This document shows, piece after piece, positions 8,861 through 18,223 of a stretch of 64,000 bases of DNA. The DNA is from Adhaeribacter aquaticus DSM 16391. GTDB lineage: Bacteria > Bacteroidota > Bacteroidia > Cytophagales > Hymenobacteraceae. The notes under the pieces are model-generated. The model did no database searches. It was given only the letters and a program-made list of their open reading frames with translations, and was not told the origin of the DNA. The stretch lies in contig NZ_KI421517.1 in assembly GCF_000473365.1 (NCBI RefSeq), positions 3,304,634 through 3,368,633 of the forward strand, in the 5' to 3' direction. Both the position numbers and the translations under genes were made by a program. Every line of letters begins with the position of its first letter. Within the stretch, counting starts at the first letter, position 1.

Positions 8861-9033
8861 CAGGCTTTAAGCAAAGGGCGTACGTAGATAATTTCAATTT
8901 TAAACTATAACTTTTGTTTGGGACTGGAGGCTGATAATACGAAACAAACTTATTGATTCAGCTAGCTTCTTCCTTGTCGGCTAATGATATATCAATTTCT
9001 GTGTTAAGAGAACTGGTTCTGACTGATCTGTTT

Positions 9034-10236
9034 TTATTTTTTAACATTGAAATGCAGCTTTGGTCCCATTTGTCCTGCCTGGTGTTCTGAAGCATAGAAT
9101 GAAGCCGTGATGGCCCCTAGTGGACGAATAAGTAGGCCTTTGGTCGTGCCATTCAGTAAGCGCTGCATAACAGGTTGGGAAATGGTAATAAAGTTTTTGT
9201 TCCCGGGTGTTTTGTCCAGCTCTATGTCATAAATCATTTGGGTATTAAAGAGGTCGGCATAAGGCTTTCCCCGCATAAAATTGTTGTAGTTTACTTTATT
9301 CTGGTCCCAATCGGCTGGCCCGCCAAAAATTTCAATTACCCGCACCCGCGGAAACTCTTCTCCAAGCTGCTGGCCATATACATCAAAATAATTTCCGCCG
9401 GTAGCCACGGCTTGCGTAGTAAGTTCCAATAAACCTGCTCCTTCGGCTTTAGCATTTTTATATTGCTCCAGATCCAGCCGTAAAATGGCCCACTGATTTG
9501 CTGTCACGGTCAGTACCTGGGCATCGCCTTCTTTTTCCCGTACCTGCCAGTCCTTCAGGTTAAGCTCCGGGTATTCAGAATTTATTAAAGCATCCTGTTT
9601 AACCTCCAGATGTTGGGAAAAGGTGGTAAGGGCCGGAATGGGAGGATGATACAGAATTTGGATGCCTTTATCCGGGCCTGCTTTTCTAACATTAATAATA
9701 TCGGCTTTAATGTAATCAACATCTACCTGATACTTGTCATAACCAAAATCTGTAACGTTAAATTGAATGAACAAGGAGTCTCCCGGCACCGCGTCTAAGT
9801 TTTTGGTGGTCATACTGATCACATGCCAGTTATTATCCGGCAATTCAAACTCCATTAAATCATGATGAAAGTCTGTTGTGCGCTGGGTGTTAACCATAAA
9901 GTTTACCCGGTGGGGGGCATTATAAATGCGCACCCGGGCCTCTACCCGTAATTCCGTGTCGGGCCCCTTTAGTTTATTTAAATTGAGGAAAGGTGCTACA
10001 TTTCGTTTGGTGATAGCATACCAGATGTTAAGCGGATCTTTGGTAGCATCTACTAAAATAGAGGCATAACCACCTTCCTGCTGCACAAAGTTCATGGTGG
10101 CAGTGCCGTCACCGGTAAAAGCAGACCAACCTTTTAAAGTCTTTTTATCAAAATTATCTATAAACTGGGCTTGACACACCTTTGTAACCAGGAGAAACAA
10201 AAAACAAATTTTAAAAGCTTTCTTTATTATTTGCAT
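9034..10236 (-). CDS. Secreted beta-sandwich protein next to a DUF4038 glycosidase
   Basis: The product has 400 residues with a signal peptide ending CQAQ (about residue 23). The N-terminal half (FIDNFDKKTLKGWSAFTGDG, then DLMEFELPDNNWHVISMTTK) looks like a carbohydrate-binding jelly-roll module; the C-terminal half (about 215-400) starts with ALINSEYPELNLKDWQVRE and resembles a DNRLRE-like beta-sandwich (WAILRLDLEQYKNAKAEGAG, then LLIRPLGAITASFYASEHQ). I recognise no catalytic centre. It is divergent from the DUF5060/DUF4038 glycosidase at 10361, with 124 bases between the two starts, so a shared promoter region and a shared substrate are likely. Family names are uncertain; the domain calls rest on sequence character. 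Confidence 0.75.
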   Translation of the reverse strand: MQIIKKAFKICFLFLLVTKVCQAQFIDNFDKKTLKGWSAFTGDGTATMNFVQQEGGYASILVDATKDPLNIWYAITKRNVAPFLNLNKLKGPDTELRVEARVRIYNAPHRVNFMVNTQRTTDFHHDLMEFELPDNNWHVISMTTKNLDAVPGDSLFIQFNVTDFGYDKYQVDVDYIKADIINVRKAGPDKGIQILYHPPIPALTTFSQHLEVKQDALINSEYPELNLKDWQVREKEGDAQVLTVTANQWAILRLDLEQYKNAKAEGAGLLELTTQAVATGGNYFDVYGQQLGEEFPRVRVIEIFGGPADWDQNKVNYNNFMRGKPYADLFNTQMIYDIELDKTPGNKNFITISQPVMQRLLNGTTKGLLIRPLGAITASFYASEHQAGQMGPKLHFNVKK

Positions 10237-10360
10237 ACTTACTACAGATTAGAATGTGATCGGAAAAATAGGAATAATTTGATTCTTATAATCTTTTTCC
10301 TTTCAACATTTTATACATTTACAATCCATAAACTTTTCAAATCCATTATAACTGTTTTTA

Positions 10361-12298
10361 ATGAATATCAAAAGCTTACTCCACCACGCACTTGCCCTCC
10401 TGATTATTTGGTCAATCAGTTTGCAGGCTATTGCTTTTCAAAATTCTACTTCTGCCAACCCGCATGTTTGGGAAATGCAGGAAATAGTTCTGAAAGCAGA
10501 TAAAACTTATTCTAATTATTATAAGGATGTCACCGTATGGGTAGATTTAAAAGGCCCTGAATTCTCGAAGCGAGTTTATGGCTTTTGGGATGGTAATAAT
10601 ATTTTCAAGGTGCGGGTGGTAGCAACCCGGCCGGGCCAATGGCAATGGACCAGTGGCTCTAACCAAAGTACAGATGCCGGATTAACCAACAAGACCGGCC
10701 AGTTTACGGCCATAGAATGGACAGAACAAGAGAAACAAGAAAACCCTAACCGCCGCGGTTTTGTGCGGGCTACGCCTAATGGCCATGCCTTACAATATGC
10801 CGATGGTAGTCCGTTTTTTATGGTAGGCGATACCTGGTTGGCTGGTACGACCTGGCGCCTGCCTTTCCGGAACGCCGCTACCACTAATGGCTACCAACCA
10901 AGTCCCGGTATTGGTTTTGAAGATGCCGTTAATTACCGGAAAAATCAGGGGTTTAACTCCGTAAGTATGATTGCCGCTTTTCCTAATTGGGAATCTGATC
11001 TGAACCCCAGCACCTATAAGGATGAAAACGGTGTTTTTGTCCGCAATGCCTGGGAAAAATTTGGTTATGACGTGGCTGCCGGTCAGGGAACTGATGCTTC
11101 GGGTGGTCTGAGTTATTGGGGTACTTATACGTCTAAGAACATGCGCGACGAGTTAGGTAACTTACCTTTCGCTATGTCGGAGAAGCATAAAGGTGTTTCA
11201 GATTTTGACCGGATAAACCCGGCTTATTTTCAAAGCCTGGATAAAAAAATGCAGTACATGGCGGAGCAGGGGTTTGTGCCTTTGCTGGAAACCATTCGTC
11301 GGGATGCGGGGCCATCCTGGAAGGCTTATTTCGAATTTAACGAAAGCTATGCCCGCTATGTACAATATCTGATTTCCCGGTATGGTGCCAATAATTTTTT
11401 ATTCAGTGGCATTCACCTCGACTGGATTCCCAAAGACTTTAGCTTAACGGCACAGGAATTTAATGAAGCCCTGACTTACCATCTGAAAAAGTACGGACCG
11501 GCACCTTTTGGCCAAATAACCACCGCCCTGATCGATCACTCTACTTTCACTACGTTTGGGCACGGAAATAAGGTGCCGTGGCTTAATATGCACAGCGTTG
11601 GTAACAAACCACGCGACCATGGCTTTTATGGTCCGATGGATACCCTCTTCAACCTGAAACCGGCCTATCCGGCTATTAACTTTGAACCTTATTATACGGG
11701 GTGGAAACACGAAATAAATAAGCCGGGCGGCGAAACACCTCCACCTAATTCTGATCGGGATAATTACTTTGCCCGGGCACAAATGTATGGTTCTGTTCTT
11801 TCCGGTGGTTTAGCCGGGCATGTGCACGGCACCGCAGCTTACGATGTCACCTCTACCGGAGAACCGGCCGGCGCCCGGCCCCAGATTTGGGATGCCCTGA
11901 AATACGAATCTGGCAACCAGATGCAGCACCTGAAAACATTTATACTTTCCGAAGGCAACCGTTACCAGCAACTGCGCCCTTACCACCAGCACCTCCATCC
12001 GCAAAAAGCTAAAGGTAGCTCGATCCGTGGGTTAGATGGCTGGTCCCTGATGATGATTAATCCGGAGAAAGATTTTGGGTTGATCTATTTAGAAAATAAA
12101 GCCGAATTACCGACTCTAAGCGGATTGAAAAATAATACTACTTATTCTTTCCAGTGGTTTAATACCAGAACCGGGGAGTGGCAAGCTGCTCAAACTATTA
12201 AATCGGACCGGAAAGGAACTATGACCTTACCTAACTTCCCGGACGGTTCAAATTTATCAGCAACTGATTGGGCTGCAAAAATAAAGGCGAACCGATAA
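10361..12298 (+). CDS. DUF5060/DUF4038 apiosidase-like glycoside hydrolase
   Basis: The product has 645 residues with a signal peptide (about 1-25). Residues about 35-120 are a DUF5060 beta-sandwich (VWEMQEIVLKADKTYSNYY). From about 130 comes a DUF4038 TIM-barrel (RRGFVRATPNGHALQYADG, then PFFMVGDTWLAGTTWRLPF), the fold of GH140 apiosidase and related enzymes. Asp, Glu and aromatic residues along the barrel (LLETIRRDAGPSW, INFEPYYTGW) suit a glycosidase cleft; I do not assign the two catalytic carboxylates. The C-terminal end (about 560-645) is a beta-sandwich. Related Bacteroidota enzymes act on pectin side chains, so a plant-polysaccharide role is likely but unproven. A terminator follows at 12321-12364. 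Confidence 0.88.
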   Translation: MNIKSLLHHALALLIIWSISLQAIAFQNSTSANPHVWEMQEIVLKADKTYSNYYKDVTVWVDLKGPEFSKRVYGFWDGNNIFKVRVVATRPGQWQWTSGSNQSTDAGLTNKTGQFTAIEWTEQEKQENPNRRGFVRATPNGHALQYADGSPFFMVGDTWLAGTTWRLPFRNAATTNGYQPSPGIGFEDAVNYRKNQGFNSVSMIAAFPNWESDLNPSTYKDENGVFVRNAWEKFGYDVAAGQGTDASGGLSYWGTYTSKNMRDELGNLPFAMSEKHKGVSDFDRINPAYFQSLDKKMQYMAEQGFVPLLETIRRDAGPSWKAYFEFNESYARYVQYLISRYGANNFLFSGIHLDWIPKDFSLTAQEFNEALTYHLKKYGPAPFGQITTALIDHSTFTTFGHGNKVPWLNMHSVGNKPRDHGFYGPMDTLFNLKPAYPAINFEPYYTGWKHEINKPGGETPPPNSDRDNYFARAQMYGSVLSGGLAGHVHGTAAYDVTSTGEPAGARPQIWDALKYESGNQMQHLKTFILSEGNRYQQLRPYHQHLHPQKAKGSSIRGLDGWSLMMINPEKDFGLIYLENKAELPTLSGLKNNTTYSFQWFNTRTGEWQAAQTIKSDRKGTMTLPNFPDGSNLSATDWAAKIKANR

Positions 12299-12320
12299 GC
12301 GGGCCTTTGTACCAAAAGGT

Positions 12321-12364
12321 AAAAAAAGAGCTGCATTTGGTTACCAAATGCAGCTCTTTTTTTT
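12321..12364. terminator. Bidirectional rho-independent terminator
   Basis: A 20-base perfect stem, from the A run at 12321 through GAGCTGCATTTGG to CCAAATGCAGCTC and the T run ending 12364, has a TTA loop. It lies between the convergent stops of the glycosidase (12298) and asnA (12435) and can end transcription from both sides. Confidence 0.93.
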
Positions 12365-12434
12365 ACGCTAAAATAATTAGGTCCAAGGAAATTTATTTCA
12401 ATTTACTGAGCTAGCATGAATTTCTTAAGCTAAA

Positions 12435-13475
12435 TCAGAATAAAGGAATATTATTTTTTTCGCAGACTTCTATAACAGATTCAGGCCAGATACTGGATTG
12501 AACCTCCCCAATATGGGCTTTTCGCAGAAAAAACATACATAACCTCGATTGGCCAATGCCACCGCCTATGGTTTGGGGTAATTCGCCGTTAAGCAGCATT
12601 TGGTGCCACATTAATTTTGCCCGGTCTTCGGAGTTAGCTATGGCTAATTGTTTCAGGAGCGCTGGTGCATCAACCCGGATACCCATGGATGAAAGCTCAA
12701 AAGAACGCTGTAATACATTATTCCAAACAACTATGTCGCCATTAAGTCCTTTATAGTTACCTTCAGAGGGGGTGGTCCAGTCGTCATAATCAGGCGCTCG
12801 GCCATCGTGTTTTTCCCCGTTTGCCAAAGCGCCGCCAATGCCTATTACAAAAATGGCCCCGAATTCCTTAGCTGCCCGGTCCTCTTTTTCTTTAGAATTT
12901 AAACCGGGGTACTGGTCTTGCAGATCCTGGGCTTGAATAAAAGTTATGTTATCGGGTAGTTGCGGCACCAGTTCAGGATATTCTTCATAAAGCAGATACT
13001 CTGTTCTTTTCATCACCGAGTAAATTTTGCGCACTACCCGCTTTAAAAATTTCAGGTTTCTTTCTTCGGGGGTAATTACCCGTTCCCAATCCCACTGATC
13101 AACGTACAAAGAGTGAATATTATCTAAATCTTCGTCTGGCCGAATGGCATTCATATCAGTATATAAGCCAAACCCTTCCGTTATCTGCAACTTCTTTAAA
13201 TTCCACCGTTTCCATTTGGCAAGTGAATGTACAATCTCGGCCCGGGTTTCCTGCATACATTTTATTGGAAAACTAACCGGACGTTCCGTTCCATTCAAAT
13301 CATCGTTGATGCCGGTACCTTTCAGAACAAAAAGCGGTGCGGTGACCCGTCTTAAACGTAATTCAGCAGAAAGTTGATTCTCGAATAAATCCTTTGTAAG
13401 CTTTATGGCTTTCTCAGTACGAGTGGTATTTAAAACGGGCTTGTAATTAGGTGGAATAAATAACTGGTTACTCAT
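12435..13475 (-). CDS. asnA: Aspartate--ammonia ligase (asparagine synthetase A)
   Basis: The product has 346 residues, close to the roughly 330 of the AsnA family. It makes asparagine from aspartate, ammonia and ATP in the cytoplasm and belongs to the class II aminoacyl-tRNA-synthetase fold. Visible landmarks are LFVLKGTGINDDLNGTERPV near 50-65, WKRWNLKKLQITEGFGLYTDM, LDNIHSLYVDQWDWERVI and the C-terminal GGGIGQSRLCMFFLRKAHIGE. No truncation is seen. It is unlinked to other amino acid genes. It ends at the bidirectional terminator shared with the glycosidase. Confidence 0.97.
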   Translation of the reverse strand: MSNQLFIPPNYKPVLNTTRTEKAIKLTKDLFENQLSAELRLRRVTAPLFVLKGTGINDDLNGTERPVSFPIKCMQETRAEIVHSLAKWKRWNLKKLQITEGFGLYTDMNAIRPDEDLDNIHSLYVDQWDWERVITPEERNLKFLKRVVRKIYSVMKRTEYLLYEEYPELVPQLPDNITFIQAQDLQDQYPGLNSKEKEDRAAKEFGAIFVIGIGGALANGEKHDGRAPDYDDWTTPSEGNYKGLNGDIVVWNNVLQRSFELSSMGIRVDAPALLKQLAIANSEDRAKLMWHQMLLNGELPQTIGGGIGQSRLCMFFLRKAHIGEVQSSIWPESVIEVCEKNNIPLF

Positions 13476-13755
13476 GAAATGTTTTAAGTAGTTAAATCAA
13501 GTATAATTTATTGCAATCAGGTAAAAGCCAGTTTTTGCAACTCACAAAATAAGAGATTTTTTATTATGATTATTCTATTTTGTCAAATTTCTATTTTATA
13601 GGACGTAAGTAAAGAGCCGTAAGGCTTTTGAAGGTAATATACTTAAGCCTTACCGGCCAATTAAAAATTACCTGTCCTGGTGAACGTAATGCAAATTTGC
13701 ATCTATAGGTTGAAAACTTATTCGCTGATTTAACTTTAACCTTTTTTAAAATACG

Positions 13756-14781
13756 TTAATTACTTAGAAAAACGGTAGCTGTTACAATAAAAGGCATTTT
13801 TTGCCATTGGCTAAAACTAGTCTCCCTTAAAAATGTAACATAGTTTTTTAGCCCGAATGCCGAATTTGAATAGGCTATAAAAGTACCAGGCAAATTAATT
13901 CCCTTTTTTGTAATTGTTTGGCGTAATTGTTTTTTGCCTTCAAACTCAATGGTATCTGTAAGAATCTCTTTGGGGTGTTTGTGCATATATTCCCGGTATC
14001 CATCGGCAATACCAACCCTGTCTTGTAAATCTATTATTTGTTCAAACGTAATAAAAAAGGGTTTTGTCACTTGTAAATTTAATTCGGAAAGATCAAACTC
14101 CAACCAACCTTTCTTTATGGAGGATTGAACAACAATACTTTTCTGTAAAAGATCATTTCCTGGTTGGCCTGTTAAGCCATCAACTTCATTTACCCGAACC
14201 CGGAATTTAAAAGACTTTAAATTGTTGCGGAGGATATACAGACGAGCTTTCTCCAGGTAGGCAGGAAATAATAGACCCTGAAAATTAATCCCTTTATTTT
14301 CTATTAATAAAGAGATGGCTCGCCCGGCATAAGTAGTATCAGTTTCTAAATTGCCTCCCAAAATTGCTTTATTCCCTAATTCAAAAACTTTCTTTTTTTC
14401 TTTCCCCGGGGTTATGATTACAGTAGAAAGCAGGTTAATCTTTTCTTCTAAATATATTGTAAATGCTTTTTCTGATCTAAAATTTCCAACCGGGAATTGT
14501 TTTCTTTCATAGCCAATAGCCGAAAAAACTAAGGTATCATTTGTTAGCCCGGAAGGAATGGCAATAGAAAAGCTACCGTTTTCATTGGAAATGGTGCCAA
14601 CGTTTGAATTTCTTATTCCTAAATTGGCATAAGAAACAGGCTCCCGAGTGTTCTTATTTAAAATCTCTCCGCTTATAACTGTTTGGCCATAAAGGAAGTT
14701 TGGGGTAAAAGCAACTGTTAGAATTATCAGGGCCAGCCGTTGTATAAGACGATTTTTATAGGAAGAAAATAATGCCATCAT
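13756..14781 (-). CDS. Carboxypeptidase-regulatory-like domain protein, exported
   Basis: The product has 341 residues with an N-terminal hydrophobic export segment (about 11-32). Residues 33-115 are a carboxypeptidase-regulatory-like domain (TVISGEILNKNTREPVSYANL, then NGSFSIAIPSG and YERKQFPVG). The remaining 225 residues are beta-rich, with charged turns (SFKFRVRVNEVDGLTG) and no barrel pattern, and may form an outer-membrane-associated or surface domain. It is 170 bases downstream of the TonB-type barrel gene in the same direction, so the two may be co-transcribed. Proteins of this shape are common in Bacteroidota and their roles are mostly unknown. Confidence 0.8.
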   Translation of the reverse strand: MMALFSSYKNRLIQRLALIILTVAFTPNFLYGQTVISGEILNKNTREPVSYANLGIRNSNVGTISNENGSFSIAIPSGLTNDTLVFSAIGYERKQFPVGNFRSEKAFTIYLEEKINLLSTVIITPGKEKKKVFELGNKAILGGNLETDTTYAGRAISLLIENKGINFQGLLFPAYLEKARLYILRNNLKSFKFRVRVNEVDGLTGQPGNDLLQKSIVVQSSIKKGWLEFDLSELNLQVTKPFFITFEQIIDLQDRVGIADGYREYMHKHPKEILTDTIEFEGKKQLRQTITKKGINLPGTFIAYSNSAFGLKNYVTFLRETSFSQWQKMPFIVTATVFLSN

Positions 14782-14951
14782 AATATATTAAGGGCTGACC
14801 TTTCAAATTAATTATTTGCGGGTAATGGGATCGTCATCTACCGAAAAAACACTAAATTACCTTTTAACAAAGAATATTATAACCAGGCTTCACCTAATTA
14901 TATTAAATATTAAATTGGGTCTATTCAACCAATTCTTGTAAGTCAATAAGT

Positions 14952-17744
14952 TTAGAACCTGAATAAGGTGTTGGTTCCACCTGCTTTACCGCTAAAATTG
15001 CGAATGTTATAAGTAAAGGTGAGCAAACCGTAGCGGTTTAATATAGTGGTTTGAATATCTTCTATAATATTTTCCCGGATGGAGCGGTAAAATCCTACGT
15101 TTTGGTTTAACAAATCATAAACCGATAATTTTAGCTGAGCCCGGTCATTTTTCATAAACAAATAAGTAACGCCGGCATTTAGAAATGTAAAGCTTTTCTG
15201 GAAACCAGGTGGCACATTAGGGTTGTTGCGATAATTAATATTTGCTTCCCAAACCAACTTTTTAGGCATCCGAACAACTAATTCTGATCGCCAGGTATAA
15301 TAAGTCAGCTGCTGGTTATTAAAAACGTTATTTTCGTAAGAACTAACCTGTCGGGTTACAGAAAAATTCTGGCCAAACTCCAGCTTATTATCCAGGTTCA
15401 ACCGGCTATCCAGGCTTGGAGTTAGATTCCAGATATTCGACTCGCTCTTCTCATTATTTAGCAGAACAAAAGACCTATTGTACCACATATAAAGATTTGA
15501 CCCGACAGAGAATTGATTTTTATCGTTAAACTTGTAGTCCTTGCGTATGCCGGTGAATACATTACCTGCCCAAACCCCATCTATGTTTACCGGCCGTAAT
15601 GTTTGAATTCCCTCCGGACTTAAGGTGCGCTCCTGAATAAAATAATCCTGACTTCTTCTGCCAGAAATATTAAAATTATAGGTCAGCATCCGTTGTGTAT
15701 TATACTTGCGGTAAAAAATATTAATCATATTATTAATATTAGGCGTTAAGTTGGGGTTGCCTAATTGTAAAAACAACGGGTTGGTATTATTGCGCACCGT
15801 TTGCAAATCTACGGCGGGAGGCTCGTCCACGGAGTTGCTATAGTTTATAGATAAATCTTTCCAGTTAAAATTAAAGGCTGGAAATACATAAAAATACCTT
15901 TGATTTATCTCCGGATTTCGCAGGTAAGTATTTTTTACCCGCACATCATAAAAGTCCAGGCTGGTCATAAATTCCATTCTTTTCTGGGGCCAGGCCCACC
16001 GCAAGGAAGGGTTTAGAGCCCATCGCCAAGCCTGCCGGTTCACAAAATCTGTTAGATCGGGTACGGGTTCATCAAAATTTGGTGTGTTCGGTTCCCGTTG
16101 GAAAGTATTTACCCCATTCCGATCTTTTATATATTCTGCCCGGAACCGCATGATAGCTGTTAAAGTTTTATTTATAGGTTCGGAATAATAACCTGCTTGT
16201 TTTACGAATATATTTGGCCGGTCATTTATCCGCAGCTGATCCAGGAAGGTAGTATATACCTGAGGCCTGTAAAATTCATTTGTAGCCTTATTGTACTGGT
16301 CGGTTACATTGTCTTCATAATAATAGTTACCAAAGAAGTTGAGAGTCCTACCGGCTTTTTTAAAGTTTTTATTAAAGAACAGGATAGTTGCGTAATTATT
16401 AAGGTTATTATTATTCTTCTCCTGGTTTGTACTTTGGTTTAATCTTCCAAGGGTATTCTGTTCGGTGCTGTTAGAACGCAATTGGTTAGCAAAGTTCTGG
16501 TTTAAGGTAATATGAGGAGTTATTTGCAAAATAGTACCCGGGTTAAACTTCCATTCCAAACGCCCTTGTATCCGGTGGGTATTGCTATTCGTAAACTGCT
16601 CCCGGATACTTCCGGATCTAATAATATTATCGTTTATGAATTGTTCAGAATTACTCCGCTGAAACAAGTTGCTATTCATGTTCCCAAAAAAGTACATGAG
16701 GTTTACTTTCAGATTTTTACCGGTTACCGTATTAAAATTTCCGCCTCCCCCCGAAGTTTGCTGGATGCCCTCGCCGGTACCGCCAAAAGAAATACCATTC
16801 AGCGCAAATCCGCCATCGCTCCGCGACATCCCGGAGGTAATGCCGGATCGGTTAAACCCGCCAATCCGGGATATTTCCTCAAAACCAAACGCCGGACGGT
16901 TCAGGTTATTAGAAAAGCCTATCAGACTTAATTGGGTAGTATCCCGGAACATATTAAGTATACCACCCGATTCGTACCTTTCCCGGCTGCCACCTCCGGC
17001 ATATAGTTTTCCGAACAATCCTTTTTTTATTCCTTTTTTAAACGTCAGGTTAATGACCTGCGGAATTTGGTTAGCAGGCAAATTAGGATTTTCCCGCAAT
17101 TCGTCGGGATCGTTCATTACCTGCACTTTATCTATAATATCGGCGGGCAGGTTGCGGGTGGCAATTTTGGGATCGGAGCCAAAAAACGCTTTCCCATCAA
17201 CTAATATTCTCTTTACCTCCTTGCCGTTTACTGTTATGTTACCGTTACTATCTACATTGACACCGGGCATTTTTCTTAATAAATCTTCTACCAAAGAAGT
17301 AGGCAAGGTTTTGAAGGAAGCCGCATTAAATTCCAACGTATCTTTCCGAACCACCACGGGCGGAATTTCGGCCGTAATCACTACTTCTTTCAAAAGATTA
17401 GATTCGCCCATTGCTACTTCGCCAATATCTATAACGGGTTCCTGGGGCGTAAGCATAAATTCTTTCCGGTAAGTGGCAAACCCGACCATAGAGGCAACAA
17501 CCCGCAGATTTATTTGCAAAGGCAATCCAGGAACCCGGAAATTACCTTTTTCGTCGCTTACCCGGAAGGTTAGGAGCGTAGTGTCCTGTGCCCGGTAAAC
17601 CGCCACCGTAGTATAAGGCAACGGTTTCTTACTCGTCCCTTCCATTATTTTACCTTTTATCTCGCCTTTTGTAGCTTGCGCAAAAACGCCTTTAGAAATA
17701 GCTAGAAAGGCAAATAAAAGAAAAACAAGGTGGGCTAATTTCAT
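14952..17744 (-). CDS. TonB-dependent-receptor-like outer-membrane beta-barrel protein
   Basis: The product has 930 residues with a signal peptide (1-22, ending VFAQ). Residues 25-115 are a carboxypeptidase-regulatory-like domain (GEIKGKIMEGTSKKPLPYTT). The plug shows SLVEDLLRKMPGVNVDSNGN, VNGKEVKRILVDGKAFFG and PADIIDKVQVMNDPDEL. The remainder is a long barrel of the OMP_b-brl_3 type with repeated aromatic-ended strands, ending GGTNTLFRF, with the terminal Phe that barrel-assembly signals usually need. A Gly/Ser/Asn-rich stretch (about 290-330) sits at the start of the barrel. Transported or bound substrate unknown; no SusD partner. The likely downstream partner is 13756-14781. Confidence 0.92.
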   Translation of the reverse strand: MKLAHLVFLLFAFLAISKGVFAQATKGEIKGKIMEGTSKKPLPYTTVAVYRAQDTTLLTFRVSDEKGNFRVPGLPLQINLRVVASMVGFATYRKEFMLTPQEPVIDIGEVAMGESNLLKEVVITAEIPPVVVRKDTLEFNAASFKTLPTSLVEDLLRKMPGVNVDSNGNITVNGKEVKRILVDGKAFFGSDPKIATRNLPADIIDKVQVMNDPDELRENPNLPANQIPQVINLTFKKGIKKGLFGKLYAGGGSRERYESGGILNMFRDTTQLSLIGFSNNLNRPAFGFEEISRIGGFNRSGITSGMSRSDGGFALNGISFGGTGEGIQQTSGGGGNFNTVTGKNLKVNLMYFFGNMNSNLFQRSNSEQFINDNIIRSGSIREQFTNSNTHRIQGRLEWKFNPGTILQITPHITLNQNFANQLRSNSTEQNTLGRLNQSTNQEKNNNNLNNYATILFFNKNFKKAGRTLNFFGNYYYEDNVTDQYNKATNEFYRPQVYTTFLDQLRINDRPNIFVKQAGYYSEPINKTLTAIMRFRAEYIKDRNGVNTFQREPNTPNFDEPVPDLTDFVNRQAWRWALNPSLRWAWPQKRMEFMTSLDFYDVRVKNTYLRNPEINQRYFYVFPAFNFNWKDLSINYSNSVDEPPAVDLQTVRNNTNPLFLQLGNPNLTPNINNMINIFYRKYNTQRMLTYNFNISGRRSQDYFIQERTLSPEGIQTLRPVNIDGVWAGNVFTGIRKDYKFNDKNQFSVGSNLYMWYNRSFVLLNNEKSESNIWNLTPSLDSRLNLDNKLEFGQNFSVTRQVSSYENNVFNNQQLTYYTWRSELVVRMPKKLVWEANINYRNNPNVPPGFQKSFTFLNAGVTYLFMKNDRAQLKLSVYDLLNQNVGFYRSIRENIIEDIQTTILNRYGLLTFTYNIRNFSGKAGGTNTLFRF

Positions 17745-18223
17745 GAATGGGATAGCTATGTAATCTTGAAAAACAATCTTATGTTATTAATTGTCAGGAG
17801 GCATTTAATAGCAAAATTCAAATAAAATAAATGGTAAGCGAAAAATTAAGAATGCCCGGAGATTTGCCAACAGATGATCTGGCTTTTGCGAAGTAGCTTA
17901 AAGCCAAATACTTAAACAGCCACTCGCAATTAACTAATTTTGCAGGAGATTTCTAGAAAAGATTATAATAATTATTGTTATTATTTAGATTAAAAGCATT
18001 TAATGGTAATCATAGCTGCGGAATATATCATAAATAAGGATGCGGGTAACCTACAACCTCACTGAATATGGCAAGGATTATAAATGCTTTTACCCTTTAT
18101 TGATACCCAAGGGTCCGCATAAATAATAGTGAGGAGGTGATTATGGGCAGGTAAAACAGACGCGGCAAATGGGCAGGTATTTCTGAACTAGTAATAAAAA
18201 TAGCAGAGCTTTTATAGGGTTAG
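17745..18223. other. Intergenic region, no gene recognised
   Basis: This 479-base stretch upstream of the leftward barrel gene has no convincing gene. It contains a 12-base inverted repeat, TAAAAGCATTTA at 17991-18002 and TAAATGCTTTTA at 18081-18092, separated by 78 bases, which may be chance in AT-rich DNA. Short frames starting at about 17852 hit stops within 15 codons. Confidence 0.4.

Noticed and set aside
16669-17472. A 267-codon plus-strand frame opposite the TonB-type barrel gene.
   Set aside because: It has low-complexity Pro/Ser content, no recognisable domain, and lies fully inside a well-supported gene on the other strand.
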